DNA of 64,000 nucleotides from Archivesica marissinica (taxonomy: Eukaryota; Mollusca; Bivalvia; Venerida; Vesicomyidae). The notes beneath the pieces were generated by a model. It made no database searches and was not told the DNA's origin. It saw only the letters and a program-made list of their open reading frames with translations. The position numbers and the translations under genes were made by a program. Shown in pieces: positions 10,937-24,489 of the stretch (positions are counted from its first letter, which is position 1; each line of letters opens with the position of its first letter). Where the stretch lies: assembly GCA_014843695.1 (NCBI GenBank), contig CM026397.1, positions 51,091,611-51,155,610 of the forward strand, given 5' to 3'.

Positions 10937-12897
10937 CATTGATAACCCTCTATCTATGCAATTAACCCTCTATATATGCAATCAACCCTCTATATATGCA
11001 ATCAACCCTCTATATATGCAACCAACCCTCTATATATGCAATCAACCCTCTATATATGCAATCAACCCTCTATATATGCAACCAACCCTCTATATATGCA
11101 ACATACCCTCTATCTATGCAATCAACCCTCTATATATGCAACCTACCCTCTATATATGCAATCAACCCTCTATATATGCAACCAACCCTCTATATATGCA
11201 ACCAACCATCTATATATGCAACCAACCATCTATATATGCAATCAACCATCTATATATGCAATTAACCCTCTATATATGCAATCAACCCTCTATATATGCA
11301 ATTAACCCTCTATATATGCAATCAACCCTCTATATATGCAATCAACCCTCTATATATGCAACCAACCATCTATATATGCAATCAACCATCTATATATGCA
11401 ATCAACCCTCTATATATGCAGTCAACCCTATATATATGCAACCAACCCTCTATATATGCAATCAACCCTCCATATATGCAATCAACCATCTATATATGCA
11501 ATTAACCCTCTATATATGCAATCAACCCTCTATGTATGCAATCAACCCTCTATATATGCAATTAACCCTCTATATATGCAATCAACCCTCTATATATGCA
11601 GTCAACCCTCCATATATGCAATCAACCATCGATATATGCAATTAACCCTCTATATATGCAATCAACCATCTATATATGCAACCAACCATCTATATATGCA
11701 ATCAACCCTCTATATATGCAATCAACCATCTATATATGCAACCAACCATCTATATATGCAATCAACCCTCTATATATGCAATCAACCCTCTATATATGCA
11801 ACCAACCCTCTATGTATGCAATCAACCCTCTATATATGCAATTAACCCTCTATATATGCAATCAACCCTCTATATATGCAATCAACCCTCTATATATGCA
11901 ATCAACCATCTATATATACAATTAACCCTCTATATATGCAATCAACCCTCTATATATGCAATCAACCCTCTATATATGCAATCAACCCTCTATATATGCA
12001 ATCAACCCTCTATATATGCAATCAACCATCTATATATGCAACCTACCCTCTATATATGCAATCAACCCTCTATATATGCAACCAACCCTCTATATATGCA
12101 GTCAACCATCTATATATGCAATCAACCCTCTATATATGCAATCAACCCTCTATATATGCAATCAACCATCTATATATGCAATCAACCATCTATATATATA
12201 CAACCAACCCTCTATATATGCAATCAACCATCTATATATACAATTAACCCTCTATATATGCAATCAACCCTCTATATATGCAATCAACCCTCTATATATG
12301 CAATCAACCATCTATATATGCAATCAACCATCTATATATATACAACCAACCCTCTATATATGCAATCAACCATCTATATATACAATTAACCCTCTATATA
12401 TGCAATCAACCCTCTATATATGCAATCAACCCTCTATATATGCAATCAACCATCTATATATGCAATCAACCATCTATATATATACAACCAACCCTCTATA
12501 TATGCAATCAACCATCTATATATACAATTAACCCTCTATATATGCAATCAACCCTCTATATATGCAATCAACCCTCTATATATGCAATCAACCATCTATA
12601 TATGCAATCAACCATCTATATATATACAACCAACCCTCTATATATGCAATCAACCATCTATATATGCAATCAACCATCTATATATGCAACCTACCCTCTA
12701 TATATGCAATCAACCCTCTATATATGCAACCAACCCTCTATATATGCAGTCAACCATCTATATATGCAATCAACCCTCTATATATGCAATCAACCATCTA
12801 TATATGCAATCAACCATCTATATATGCAACCTACCCTCTATATATGCAGTCAACCATCTATATATGCAATCAACCCACTATATATGCAACCAACCCT
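10937..12897 (+). repeat. 20-bp satellite, block 1
   Basis: About 98 head-to-tail copies of 'atcaaccctctatatatgca' with substitutions at a few fixed positions (t/c at 2, c/t at 3, c/a at 9). At 12,201-12,626 a 2-base insertion creates a 142-bp higher-order unit (7 x 20 + 2) present three times. Because 60 nt equals three units, all forward frames stay open as an endless NQPSIYAINPLYMQSTLYIC-type peptide. These are not genes. Confidence 0.97.
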
Positions 12898-13620
12898 CTA
12901 AAACTGAAACTGAAACTGTTTAATTTGATAAAACGCCTAATTTACACATAGTATATTCACTGGCGTTGTACAATAGAAGTAAAATAAATATATAGACATG
13001 TACTTACATAAAAACCTGAACAAAATTCTCGTTATTTTCAAAAAGACATTGGTCTAAAAATAATTATGTTACCACACAATAACACATATTTGATCAATCA
13101 TTATTATAAGCATAATTTTTGGTAAATTATATCATTGTTTCTAAAACCTTTTTTAACACTACACTAATTCTACAACTATCCTGTTCAGTCTGTCAATACA
13201 TGAATGTTTTAAAACCATGAATAAAATTTTCTGAAGAACAATGTTTTAAGGTGTTTCTTAAACGTTTCTACAGAATCCAAGTTTCTCAAATCTACGGGTA
13301 AAGTGTTCCATAGCTGTGGCCCTACTGTTTTGAAGCTCCTGTCACCAAATGTTTTTTGTTTGTTATACGGTATCTCATAACAACCAGTAACATCTGAAGA
13401 TCTTAATCTACGTCTTGGTACCTTTTCAATTAATAACTCGGTAAGATACGCAGGGGTATGGCCTTTTGAACAGTTATACATTACAGTAAGAATTTTGAAT
13501 TCAATTCTGGCCCTGATGGGAAGCCAGTGAAGTTGGTACAGTGCTTGTTTTGAAATATCATATTTCCTGAGCTGTAAAACAAGTTTAGCGCACACATTTT
13601 GTATTCTTTGCATTTGTTTG
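12898..13620 (-). mobile_element. LINE 3' fragment splitting the 20-bp satellite
   Basis: Minus strand 13,617-13,209 encodes the C-terminal end of a non-LTR reverse transcriptase: IQNVCAKLVLQLRKYD, LHWLPIRARIEFKILTVMY, then FGDRSFKTVGPQLWNTLP and FKKHLKTLFF. The 3' end (12,898) has a short (CAGTTT)n tail. It is 5' truncated at the satellite junction. Satellite sequence resumes immediately on both sides. Confidence 0.85.
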
Positions 13621-15962
13621 ATATCACCCTCTATATATGCAATCAACCATCTATATATGCAATCAACCATCTATATATGCAACCAACCATCTATATATGC
13701 AATCAACCATCTATATATGCAATCAACCATCTATATATGCAATCAACCATCTATATATGCAATCAACCATCTATATATGCAATCAACCCTCCATATATGC
13801 AATCAACCATCTATATATGCAATTAACCCTCTATATATGCAATCAACCCTCTATGTATGCAATCAACCCTCTATATATGCAATTAACCCTCTATATATGC
13901 AATCAACCCTCTATATATGCAATCAACCCTCCATATATGCAATCAACCATCGATATATGCAATTAACCCTCTATATATGCAATCAACCAGCTATATATGC
14001 AATCAACCATCTATATATACAACCAACCCTCTATATATGCAACCAACAATCTATATATGCAATCAACCATCTATATATGCAATCAACCATCGATATATGC
14101 AATCAACCCTCTATATATGCAATCAACCCTCTATATATGCAACCAACCATCGATATATACAATCAACCCTATATATATATGCAATCAACCATCTATATAT
14201 GCCATCAACCCTCTATATATGCAACCAACCATCTATATATGCAACCAACCATCTATATATGCAATCAACCCTCTATATATGCAATCAACCATCTATATAT
14301 GCAGTCAACCCTATATATATGCAGTCAACCCTATATATATGCAACCAACCCTCTATATATGCAACCTACCCTCTATATATGCAATCAACCATCTATATAT
14401 GCCATCAACCCTCTATATATGCAACCAACCATCTATATATGCAACCAACCCTCTATATATACAACCAACCCTCTATATATGCAATCAACCATCTATATAT
14501 GCCATCAACCCTCTATATATGCAACCAACCATCTATATATGCAACCAACCATCTATATATGCAATCAACCCTCTATATATGCAATCAACCCTCTATATAT
14601 GCAATCAACCCTCTATATATGCAATCAACCCTCTATATATGCAACCAACCCTCTATATATGCAACCAACCATCGATATATACAACCAACCCTCTATATAT
14701 GCAATCAACCATCTATATATGCCATCAACCCTCTATATATGCAACCAACCATCTATATATGCAACCAACCATCTATATATGCAACCAACCATCTATATAT
14801 GCAATCAACCCTCTATATATGCAATCAACCCTCTATATATGCAATCAACCCTCTATATATGCAATCAACCATCTATATATACAACCAACCCTCTATATAT
14901 GCAATCAACCCTCTATATATGCAACCAACCATCTATATATGCAATCAACCCTCTATATATGCAACCAACCATCTATATATGCAATCAACCCTCTATATAT
15001 GCAACCAACCCTCTATATATGCAATCAACCATCTATATATACAATCAACCCTCTATATATGCAATCAACCATCTATATATGCAATCAACCCTCTATATAT
15101 GCAACCAACCATCTATATATGCAACCAACCATCTATATATGCAATCAACCCTCTATATATGCAATCAACCCTCTATATATGCAATTAACCCTCTATATAT
15201 GCAATCAACCCTCTATATATGCAATCAACCCTCTATATATGCAATCAACCCTCTATATATGCAATCAACCCTCTATATATGCAATCAACCCTCTATATAT
15301 GCAATTAACCCTCTATATATGCAATCAACCCTCTATGTATGCAATCAACCCTCTATATATGCAACCAACCCTCTATATATACAACCAACCCTCTATATAT
15401 GCAACCAACCCTCTATATATGCAATCAACCATCTATATATGCAATCAACCATCTATATATGCAACCAACCATCTATATATGCAATCAACCCTCTATATAT
15501 GCAATCAACCCTCTATATATGCAATCAACCATCTATATATGCAATCAACCATCTATATATACAACCAACCCTCTATATATGCAACCAACCCTCTATATAT
15601 GCAACCAACCCTCTATATATGCAACCAACCCTCTATATATGCAACCAACCATCTATATATGCAACCAACCCTCTATATATGCAACCAACCATCTATATAT
15701 GCAACCAACCCTCTATATATGCAATCAACCCTCTATATATGCAATCAACCCTCTATATATGCAATTAACCATCTATGTATGCAACCAACCATCTATATAT
15801 GCAATCAACCCTCTATATATGCAACCAACCCTCTATATATGCAATCAACCCTCTATATATGCAATCAACCATCTATATATGCAACCAACCATCTATATAT
15901 GCAATCAACCATCTATATATGCAATCAACCATCTATATATGTAATCAACCCTCTATATATGT
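13621..15962 (+). repeat. 20-bp satellite, block 2
   Basis: Same monomer as block 1, about 117 units, with occasional 'tatatatat' or 'cgatatat' variants. No unique spacers. Ends in 'tatgtaatcaaccctctata' before unique sequence. Confidence 0.97.
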
Positions 15963-15979
15963 AAACACGGTAGCCATTT

Positions 15980-16640
15980 TCTATTTATAATTACTAATAG
16001 CATGCACGTGAATCGACGTAGAAACAGTTGCAAGGTGTTCTGTCTATTATACTTGTTATACGATATGCACACACAATTTCCATGATATTCTGCGTCTCTT
16101 GCTACCATGTCACCTTCTGAAAGTTTGGCTAGAATTTGGATATCTGACATCTCAGTTGCAATATGTCGCGCTTTATTTAAATTGTTTCTACCTTATGTAA
16201 TCTACCATCACTTTAGTATATATTTCCATTGTTTCTACTTTACGAAGTCTACCATCATAGTTATTGCAAAAGAAACAACTACCATGAAATGTTGTATCGA
16301 AACTCTTTCTAAGTGTATTTGTCTCTACCTGTTCCATATACATGTTGTCTCTGTATTGCTCTATCAATATTCTGCTTATTACACATGTTGAAGAATGGCT
16401 TATGCCTGACGGCATTTTGCTCCGTCTCTGCTATTCAACTTCCTAGGTGAAATCATTCCAAAGTTTAATTGTTCCATGCAATGCATTGGGACTACTCTTG
16501 TTGATATGGCGTTCGCTCAGCGAGGAATACGCCAAAGGTGTTCGTAATTTCTCGGAAGTCTTCTTTTGGCATAGGAAACACTGACTCCAGTTGTTAACAT
16601 TGTGCCATGTACAACTCGATGTCGATGGTTGCTCAGACAC
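15980..16640 (-). pseudogene. Decayed XPG-like transposon gene, N-terminal part
   Basis: Minus strand 16,640-16,443 reads WSQCFLCQKKTSEKLRTP. Farther on, 16,150-15,953 reads AKLSEGDMVARDAEYHGNC, with frameshifts between. From memory, a C-x-x-C-QKxTxE motif followed by an AKLSxGDxxAxxAxYHxxC motif is the usual N-terminal region of the multi-copy proteins that later carry the DQEExDTR/SPDxD nuclease core. No intact frame remains. Confidence 0.45.
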
Positions 16641-18470
16641 AACAGCATGTCCTAAAACGTAGAATATATTATTAATTGTCTATCAAAATGTAATCTATAC
16701 AAGATTGAGAAGGTTGTACAGAATGACAGCAATACCCCCAGAATGATCATCAATGGAAAATGGCAACTAGGTATGCCTGTATCCGTACACACAGGTAGGT
16801 GGGTCTCTGAATGCAACCCTTGATTGACCTGAATATGAATTGGCGAAGCCTGGCAAAGCGGGAGATCGTTTGTTCGGTCCTCGGCCGAGGCACACACGTA
16901 CTTGTTTACTTTTATCCAGGAACATTTGCAACTAAACATTCATGTCTCGCTGTACATTGTTTCAGTGTATACAATGTGGGTTACAAATTAGCATCATTTG
17001 GCTTCACGTTAAGGCATGCGGGGGATATGCCGGGTCACTACTCTACTGTGCCCAATGGGCGGAATGACCTTGTAAGCATAAAACACAAACCAACAAGTAG
17101 GTCAAATAAATTCGCATTCAGTTCTCATCACCACATGTTATATAATAGTATATTAAAGTATTCACCATAACCTCCGGTTGGTTGTTGTCAATCTGTGACT
17201 GTGTTACTAGGATTATTTGGTGGTAGTTTTTTGATTGTGTTAGTATCTTGTTAGCAATATGCGTCCACGAGTAGCACCTGGTTGACTTGCCATGATATCT
17301 GAAATTAACGAAACTCCATTAGAAATGTAATATTTGTACAACTTATTAATTTTGTTATGCGTATCCCATCCAACTTTATAATGCATGTTCTTTTTGTTTA
17401 ATTTATTTAAGCATGTGCAATGCTATAGTTTATACATGTGTTATATATACAAACACAATATTTAATAATGCTTACATTTGGTCGTGATATAGCATGCAAA
17501 ATGCAGCGAAACTGATTTCATACTTTCCCATTCTCTGAATTGTTCTTGGCCAATTTTATTAAAAGGGAAACAACTCTGTTAATCTATTGGTTATTTCTGA
17601 ACAATAACCAACGTATAATGCAGCACTTAGATCTATGTAATTGTGTAAAATAGAAATGTATTATACAATAGTGGATATTGACATTAATTTGTAATATTTA
17701 TTATATTATTAAATGTAATTGGCCATTATTAACAACACACTGGTCTTCATGTATATCATTATCAACATTTAAATTATTTTCAAAGTTTGTTTGTTTAAAT
17801 CCAGAAGGTCTCAGACCCACGTGGCATACATGTAAAGATAAACAAATATGGCGACAGCAATTCACTATGTCAATATATCTAATTCATTATATAACACTAA
17901 AGCATATATATATATGTGTGATAAAATATGTGATAATATAGAAGAAGAATGCTTTAATAACATATGCATGCCATGTTAACTTACTTTAAATGCTTTCATT
18001 GTTTTATAAATAACACACCAAACATCTTTCATGCAATTTATTAAGAATGCATTAAAATAATAGTAAATTTATTATTAAGATATTAATAACATTTTATTAT
18101 ATAGATTAATATTCTGAAAACTAACATATATATAACCAATGGGACTTTAGCTACAGCTGTAATTGTATATCATAACATTACACTACTAGTACATATTGGT
18201 ATACTTATGATCTTAACACACATGTAGATAGTTTAATGGCCCACACTGTAATGATAATGTATCCTAAATATATGGACATGCGTTGATAGTCCGATAACAT
18301 GATAAGTGTGCTTATCACTAATTAGGGCCTCATTTTTCAATTTGTTATTTAGGAAAAGTCAGTTTTATACTTGTGTAACCTTTATCCTGAAAGTAGACCT
18401 CATTTGCACACGTTATATTCCTGTTTGTGACTAATACATTTGTTATATACATGCACATGTACACAATTGT
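16641..18470. other. No recognisable gene
   Basis: AT-rich sequence. Short ORFs on both strands (for example 16,811-17,170) overlap each other, lack recognisable motifs and show no splice-supported model. No tandem repeat beyond simple AT runs. Confidence 0.5.
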
Positions 18471-18639
18471 GTGCCGCTTTTGGGCCCCATCTCCGGGGGA
18501 ATCAGGGCCCCTCGTGATTGTATTCCGGCCTATTATTTACAAGCAGGTTCTAAACTACAACCATGCCAAATTTGGTGCTGTTTACACCATCTGAATAATC
18601 ATGGTCATTATCTACTACACTATACTGATGCAGTCAAAA

Positions 18640-19440
18640 CTATAGCCCCCGTTTGTACAGCTCGATTGCGAAATCCGTATTTACAACGTCTAAGGTCTAT
18701 CGCACTCGAGACCTCATTCTTGATGTAATCTATAGTCATGCGGGAGAGAGAAGATGCAATGTGGAATTTAGTTGCCTTGTCTAAGGGCAGAATCGTAAAG
18801 TCTACAGTTGGGCGCGAACGCCGGGTCATTCGGATAAAAGCGAACGCCCTATCACTGCGCTATCACCGCACTACAGCAGCGCTACCACCATTCTACCACT
18901 GTGCTATCTTACGATGAGGGTTAATCAAACATGGATGAAGGTTATTAGTTAAACGTAGAAAGAGAGAAAAACGACTATTAGAGAACATTTACGTATTTTA
19001 ATTGGTACTATGTGACAAGGACTACACTATAAGGTAACGAAGCGACAGACTGCGATCTAATGTACATCTATTCAAATATGCCTTCCACATTCACCGAAGA
19101 ACTCCAAGGTTTGCTATTGATATTGCAGTTATAGATGTGTCAATGTTAGCCATTCCACGTATTGCCAATACAGGTAGTTCTTCTTTTACCAATCCATGAC
19201 ATGTTAGTTTATAAAATGCAAGTTGCCTTAGATCGATTGCGAAACAAGTTCGTACACCATTAGTATAATGAATCTCGAGACCTCATTCCTGATGGAAGTC
19301 ATGGCAACGAGGGAGAGAGTAGGGGCAACGTGGAACTTAAGTGCGATGTCTAAGGGCACACGCTTAACGGCTACAGCTGGGTGCCAACTCCGGGCTTCGG
19401 ACACCCGAAGTGTACGCGCTACCACTATCACGACTTTCAC
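18640..19440 (-). repeat. Dispersed composite repeat (SINE - 44-bp unit - unique - SINE)
   Basis: Two inverted V-type SINE pieces (18,640-18,830 and 19,224-19,440; 'gctcgattgcgaaac', 'ctcgagacctcattcctgatg', 'gggagagag') flank about 70 bp of the 44-bp repeat (ctatcaccgcactacagcag) and about 330 bp of other sequence. The same composite occurs at 41,700-42,212 and 44,276-44,795. Confidence 0.7.
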
Positions 19441-19536
19441 CATAAAATGTGCCATACAATTTTGTTTATATCTTGAATTTCTTGTTTTGAATATAATCAG
19501 AGAATGAAAGGCATATTTAAATTTTGAGAGGTCTGC

Positions 19537-19910
19537 TTACAGTCAATACTGTGTTATTGGTCAACTCCATTTTAGCTGCCAATATTGTTTTATTTTATAC
19601 AGTTGACCTCTATTAACCCATTTCATTCTGGATACATTTAAATGCTTTTGCAAACAACATAGATCCAGATCAGCCGCAGCGTGACGCTGCGTGCTGATCA
19701 GGATCTATGTTGTTTGCTACATAGCCACCTGTCTTAGCAAGATCATCTGAATAGCAAACAGCATAGAGCCTGATCAGACGGCAAGTTCCGTGGTAGCTGA
19801 TCTGGCTCTATGTTCTTTGCAAATACTGTTTGAACGGTATCCAGAATGAAATGGGTTAAACAGCCATTTGTGCTAAGCAGCCACTTTCTGTCATTCCCTT
19901 GACTTGAAAT
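19537..19910. mobile_element. TA-type MITE ('acagtcaa...') interrupted by a TTAA MITE
   Basis: Left part (tacagtcaatactgtgttat...agttgacctcta) and right part (acagccatttgtgctaagca...) match the uninterrupted copies at 45,070-45,260 and 47,384-47,566. They are split by the element at 19,613-19,859. Confidence 0.7.
19613..19859. mobile_element. TTAA MITE, family B
   Basis: TTAA flanks and near-perfect TIRs TTAACCCATTTCATTCTGGA / TCCAGAATGAAATGGGTTAA. The interior holds two palindromic modules (aacatagatccagatcag...ctgatcaggatctatgtt). The pre-insertion site is preserved at about 45,191 (cactaTTAAgcagtcat), proving TTAA duplication. Confidence 0.85.
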
Positions 19911-22900
19911 TATTTATAGTAACAAGAGCACGATTTATGACTTGAAATTATTTATAGTAACAAAAGCACGGTTTATGACTTGAAATTATTTATAATAACA
20001 AAAGCACGGTTTATGATTTGAAATTATTTATAGTAACAAGAGCACGGTTTATGACTTGAAATTATTAATAGTAACAAGAGCACGGTTTATGATTTGCAAT
20101 TATTAATAGTAACAAGAGCACGGTTTATGACTTGAAATTATTAATAGTAACAAGAGCACGGTTTATGATTTGCAATTATTAATAGTAACAAGAGCACGGT
20201 TTATGATTTGCAATTATTAATAGTAACAAGAGCACTGTTTATGATTTGCAATTATTAATAGTAACAAGAGCACGGTTTATGACTTGAAATTATTAATAGT
20301 AACAAGAGCACGGTTTATGACTTGAAATTATTAATAGTAACAAGAGCACGGTTTATGACTTGCAATTATTAATAGTAACAAGAGCACGGTTTATGATTTG
20401 CAATTATTAATAGTAACAAGAGCACGGTTTATGACTTGAAATTATTAATAGTAACAAGAGCACGGTTTATGACTTGAAATTATTAATAGTAACAAGAGCA
20501 CGGTTTATGACTTGAAATTATTAATAGTAACAAGAGCACGGTTTATGACTTGAAATTATTAATAGTAACAAGAGCACGGTTTATGACTTGAAATTATTAA
20601 TAGTAACAAGAGCACGGTTTATGACTTGAAATTATTAATAGTAACAAGAGCACGGTTTATGACTTGAAATTATTAATAGTAACAAGAGCACGGTTTATGA
20701 CTTGAAATTATTAATAGTAACAAGAGCACGGTTTATGACTTGAAATTATTAATAGTAACAAGAGCACGGTTTATGACTTGAAATTATTAATAGTAACAAG
20801 AGCACGGTTTATGACTTGAAATTATTAATAGTAACAAGAGCACGGTTTATGACTTGAAATTATTAATAGTAACAAGAGCACGGTTTATGATTTGCAATTA
20901 TTAATAGTAACAAGAGCACGGTTTATGATTTGCAATTATTAATAGTAACAAGAGCACGGTTTATGATTTGCAATTATTAATAGTAACAAGAGCACGGTTT
21001 ATGATTTGCAATTATTAATAGTAACAAGAGCACGGTTTATGATTTGCAATTATTAATAGTAACAAGAGCACGGTTTATGACTTGAAATTATTAATAGTAA
21101 CAAGAGCACGGTTTATGATTTGCAATTATTAATAGTAACAAGAGCACGGTTTATGATTTGCAATTATTAATAGTAACAAGAGCACGGTTTATGACTTGAA
21201 ATTATTAATAGTAACAAGAGCACGGTTTATGATTTGCAATTATTAATAGTAACAAGAGCACGGTTTATGATTTGCAATTATTAATAGTAACAAGAGCACG
21301 GTTTATGACTTGAAATTATTAATAGTAACAAGAGCACGGTTTATGATTTGCAATTATTAATAGTAACAAGAGCACGGTTTATGACTTGCAATTATTAATA
21401 GTAACAAGAGCACGGTTTATGATTTGCAATTATTAATAGTAACAAGAGCACGGTTTATGACTTGAAATTATTAATAGTAACAAGAGCACGGTTTATGACT
21501 TGAAATTATTAATAGTAACAAGAGCACGGTTTATGACTTGAAATTATTAATAGTAACAAGAGCACGGTTTATGACTTGAAATTATTAATAGTAACAAGAG
21601 CACGGTTTATGATTTGCAATTATTAATAGTAACAAGAGCACGGTTTATGATTTGCAATTATTAATAGTAACAAGAGCACGGTTTATGATTTGCAATTATT
21701 AATAGTAACAAGAGCACGGTTTATGATTTGCAATTATTAATAGTAACAAGAGCACGGTTTATGATTTGCAATTATTAATAGTAACAAGAGCACGGTTTAT
21801 GACTTGAAATTATTAATAGTAACAAGAGCACGGTTTATGATTTGCAATTATTAATAGTAACAAGAGCACGGTTTATGATTTGCAATTATTAATAGTAACA
21901 AGAGCACGGTTTATGACTTGAAATTATTAATAGTAACAAGAGCACGGTTTATGATTTGCAATTATTAATAGTAACAAGAGCACGGTTTATGATTTGCAAT
22001 TATTAATAGTAACAAGAGCACGGTTTATGACTTGAAATTATTAATAGTAACAAGAGCACGGTTTATGATTTGCAATTATTAATAGTAACAAGAGCACGGT
22101 TTATGACTTGAAATTATTAATAGTAACAAGAGCACGGTTTATGATTTGCAATTATTAATAGTAACAAGAGCACGGTTTATGATTTGAAATTATTAATAGT
22201 AACAAGAGCACGGTTTATGATTTGCAATTATTAATAGAAACAAGAGCACGGTTTATGACTTGAAATTATTAATAGTAACAAGAGCACGGTTTATGACTTG
22301 AAATTATTAATAGTAACAAGAGCACGGTTTATGACTTGAAATTATTAATAGTAACAAGAGCACGGTTTATGACTTGAAATTATTAATAGTAACAAGAGCA
22401 CGGTTTATGATTTGCAATTATTAATAGTAACAAGAGCACGGTTTATGACTTGAAATTATTAATAGTAACAAGAGCACGGTTTATGACTTGAAATTATTAA
22501 TAGTAACAAGAGCACGGTTTATGACTTGAAATTATTAATAGTAACAAGAGCACGGTTTATGACTTGAAATTATTAATAGTAACAAGAGCACGGTTTATGA
22601 TTTGCAATTATTAATAGTAACAAGAGCACGGTTTATGACTTGAAATTATTAATAGTAACAAGAGCACGGTTTATGATTTGCAATTATTAATAGTAACAAG
22701 AGCACGGTTTATGACTTGAAATTATTAATAGTAACAAGAGCACGGTTTATGACTTGAAATTATTAATAGTAACAAGAGCACGGTTTATGACTTGAAATTA
22801 TTAATAGTAACAAGAGCACGGTTTATGACTTGAAATTATTAATAGTAACAAGAGCACGGTTTATGACTTGAAATTATTAATAGTAACAAGAGCACGGTTT

Positions 22901-23330
22901 ATGACTTGAAATTATTAATAGTAACAAGAGCACGGTTTATGATTTGCAATTATTAATAGTAACAAGAGCACGGTTTATGATTTGCAATTATTAATAGTAA
23001 CAAGAGCACGGTTTATGACTTGAAATTATTAATAGTAACAAGAGCACGGTTTATGATTTGCAATTATTAATAGTAACAAGAGCACGGTTTATGACTTGCA
23101 ATTATTAATAGTAACAAGAGCACGGTTTATGACTTGAAATTATTAATAGTAACAAGAGCACGGTTTATGACTTGAAATTATTAATAGTAACAAGAGCACG
23201 GTTTATGACTTGAAATTATTAATAGTAACAAGAGCACGGTTTATGACTTGAAATTATTAATAGTAACAAGAGCACGGTTTATGACTTGAAATTATTAATA
23301 GTAACAAGAGCACGGTGTATGACTTGAAAT
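19896..23330 (+). repeat. 38-bp satellite with higher-order structure
   Basis: About 90 units of 'gacttgaaattattaatagt' plus 'aacaagagcacggtttat'. Two main monomer types alternate: A (gacttgaaat) and B (gatttgcaat), with a few hybrids. A 19-monomer (722-bp) block beginning at 20,889 is repeated from 21,611, its first 13 monomers in the same A/B order. The first few monomers (19,905-20,060) carry 'tatttatag' and look ancestral. Confidence 0.95.
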
Positions 23331-23528
23331 CATCAATTTCATTGTTCTTATGATTAATCATATTTCTGTTCAAAAAACGAAATAACATTACAAACATTAC
23401 AAACGAGTGTCCAGTTGATTTCTGCCAACATTTTTAATACAACATAAACAAGTGATGCACGCACATCATTCCATTGTTCTTATGTTTTGTTATGGAGAAA
23501 CGGAGTACTGAACAGAGTCAAGCTAAAC

Positions 23529-24185
23529 CAAGAGGGCCCTGTATTGCTCACATGACTCATTTTTAACCCCGGGGTCACCATTTTAGTGTCTTTGAATGAG
23601 CATTGTACATCGATCATTCCTACCAAATGTTGCCAAAACTCGAACAGTGGTTCCTGAGAAGATGCTTAAAGAATGTGTGTTATATTTAGTATAATTTTGA
23701 AATCTATATTAAAAGAACGATCTGTTGACCTTTCGGCAACAATCTTGGATGACAGGATCTGATTTTGATACCTTCGATTTGATATATGACATCACCATAT
23801 TCGCTCAAACATACAATTTGACAACTAATTGAACCCAGGCCGTTGATCCTGTGTCACCATTTGAACAACTTTGAAATAACATTGTACATCGATCATTCCT
23901 ACCAATATTGGTCAACATGTGGCTGGCGTTTCATGAGAAGAACATTTTTGTAGAATGTGTGCTATTTTTAGACAGCGGCCATCTTGGAATACGTAATAAC
24001 ATGATTTATGCAAACCCCAACCGACCCAAGTATCAGGACCATAAATGGTGGCTATGTGCCCAATGTGTACTGATGAGAAGATGTTTGAAAACTGTTCACG
24101 GACGAAGAACGACGGACAGGCACATTATGGTGACACTACGTCACACGAGCTTTGCTCAGGTGAGCTATAAAGATAATAATATTCA
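23529..24185 (+). repeat. Dispersed non-coding repeat
   Basis: Begins 'agggccctgtattgctcaca' and ends 'gctttgctcaggtgagctat', with inverted GCTCACNTGA ends. It contains an internal duplication of 'cattgtacatcgatcattcc' (about 23,604 and 23,880). It resembles a repeat type I remember as common in bivalve genomes. No coding support. Confidence 0.5.
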
Positions 24186-24219
24186 AAATAAAATTACATT
24201 TTTTTCACCAATGTGAACA

Positions 24220-24463
24220 TTAACCCTTTCAACGCCACATACCTCTCAATAGGCTTACAAAAAGTGTAGATCCAGATGAGCCGGCTCGTAACGAGCCGTC
24301 TCATCAGGATCTGCACTTTTTGCCAGTAATATTACAATTTTTAAAAAATAATTTACCCATTTTGATAAATAAACTGATCCAAATGTAATTTTCTTTTTAA
24401 TCTAATTGGTCTAAAAATGTCATGGACCAGTCTATGGCAGTTACTTGGTGTTGAATGGGTTAA
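24220..24463. mobile_element. TTAA MITE, family A (inverted copy)
   Basis: TTAACCCTTTCAACGCCACA ... GGTGTTGAATGGGTTAA. Same palindromic core as 1,656-1,897, read in the opposite orientation. Confidence 0.8.
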
Positions 24464-24489
24464 AAATCTTAAGTAGCTTGGATCTAATC

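Noticed and set aside
10887..15990. Many long ORFs of the MQSTLYICNQPSIYA type, up to 716 codons
   Set aside because: Translation of a 20-bp satellite that lacks stops in every forward frame.
19896..23330. CRISPR-like array (regular 38-bp period)
   Set aside because: Units are contiguous with no unique spacers, and the genome is eukaryotic.
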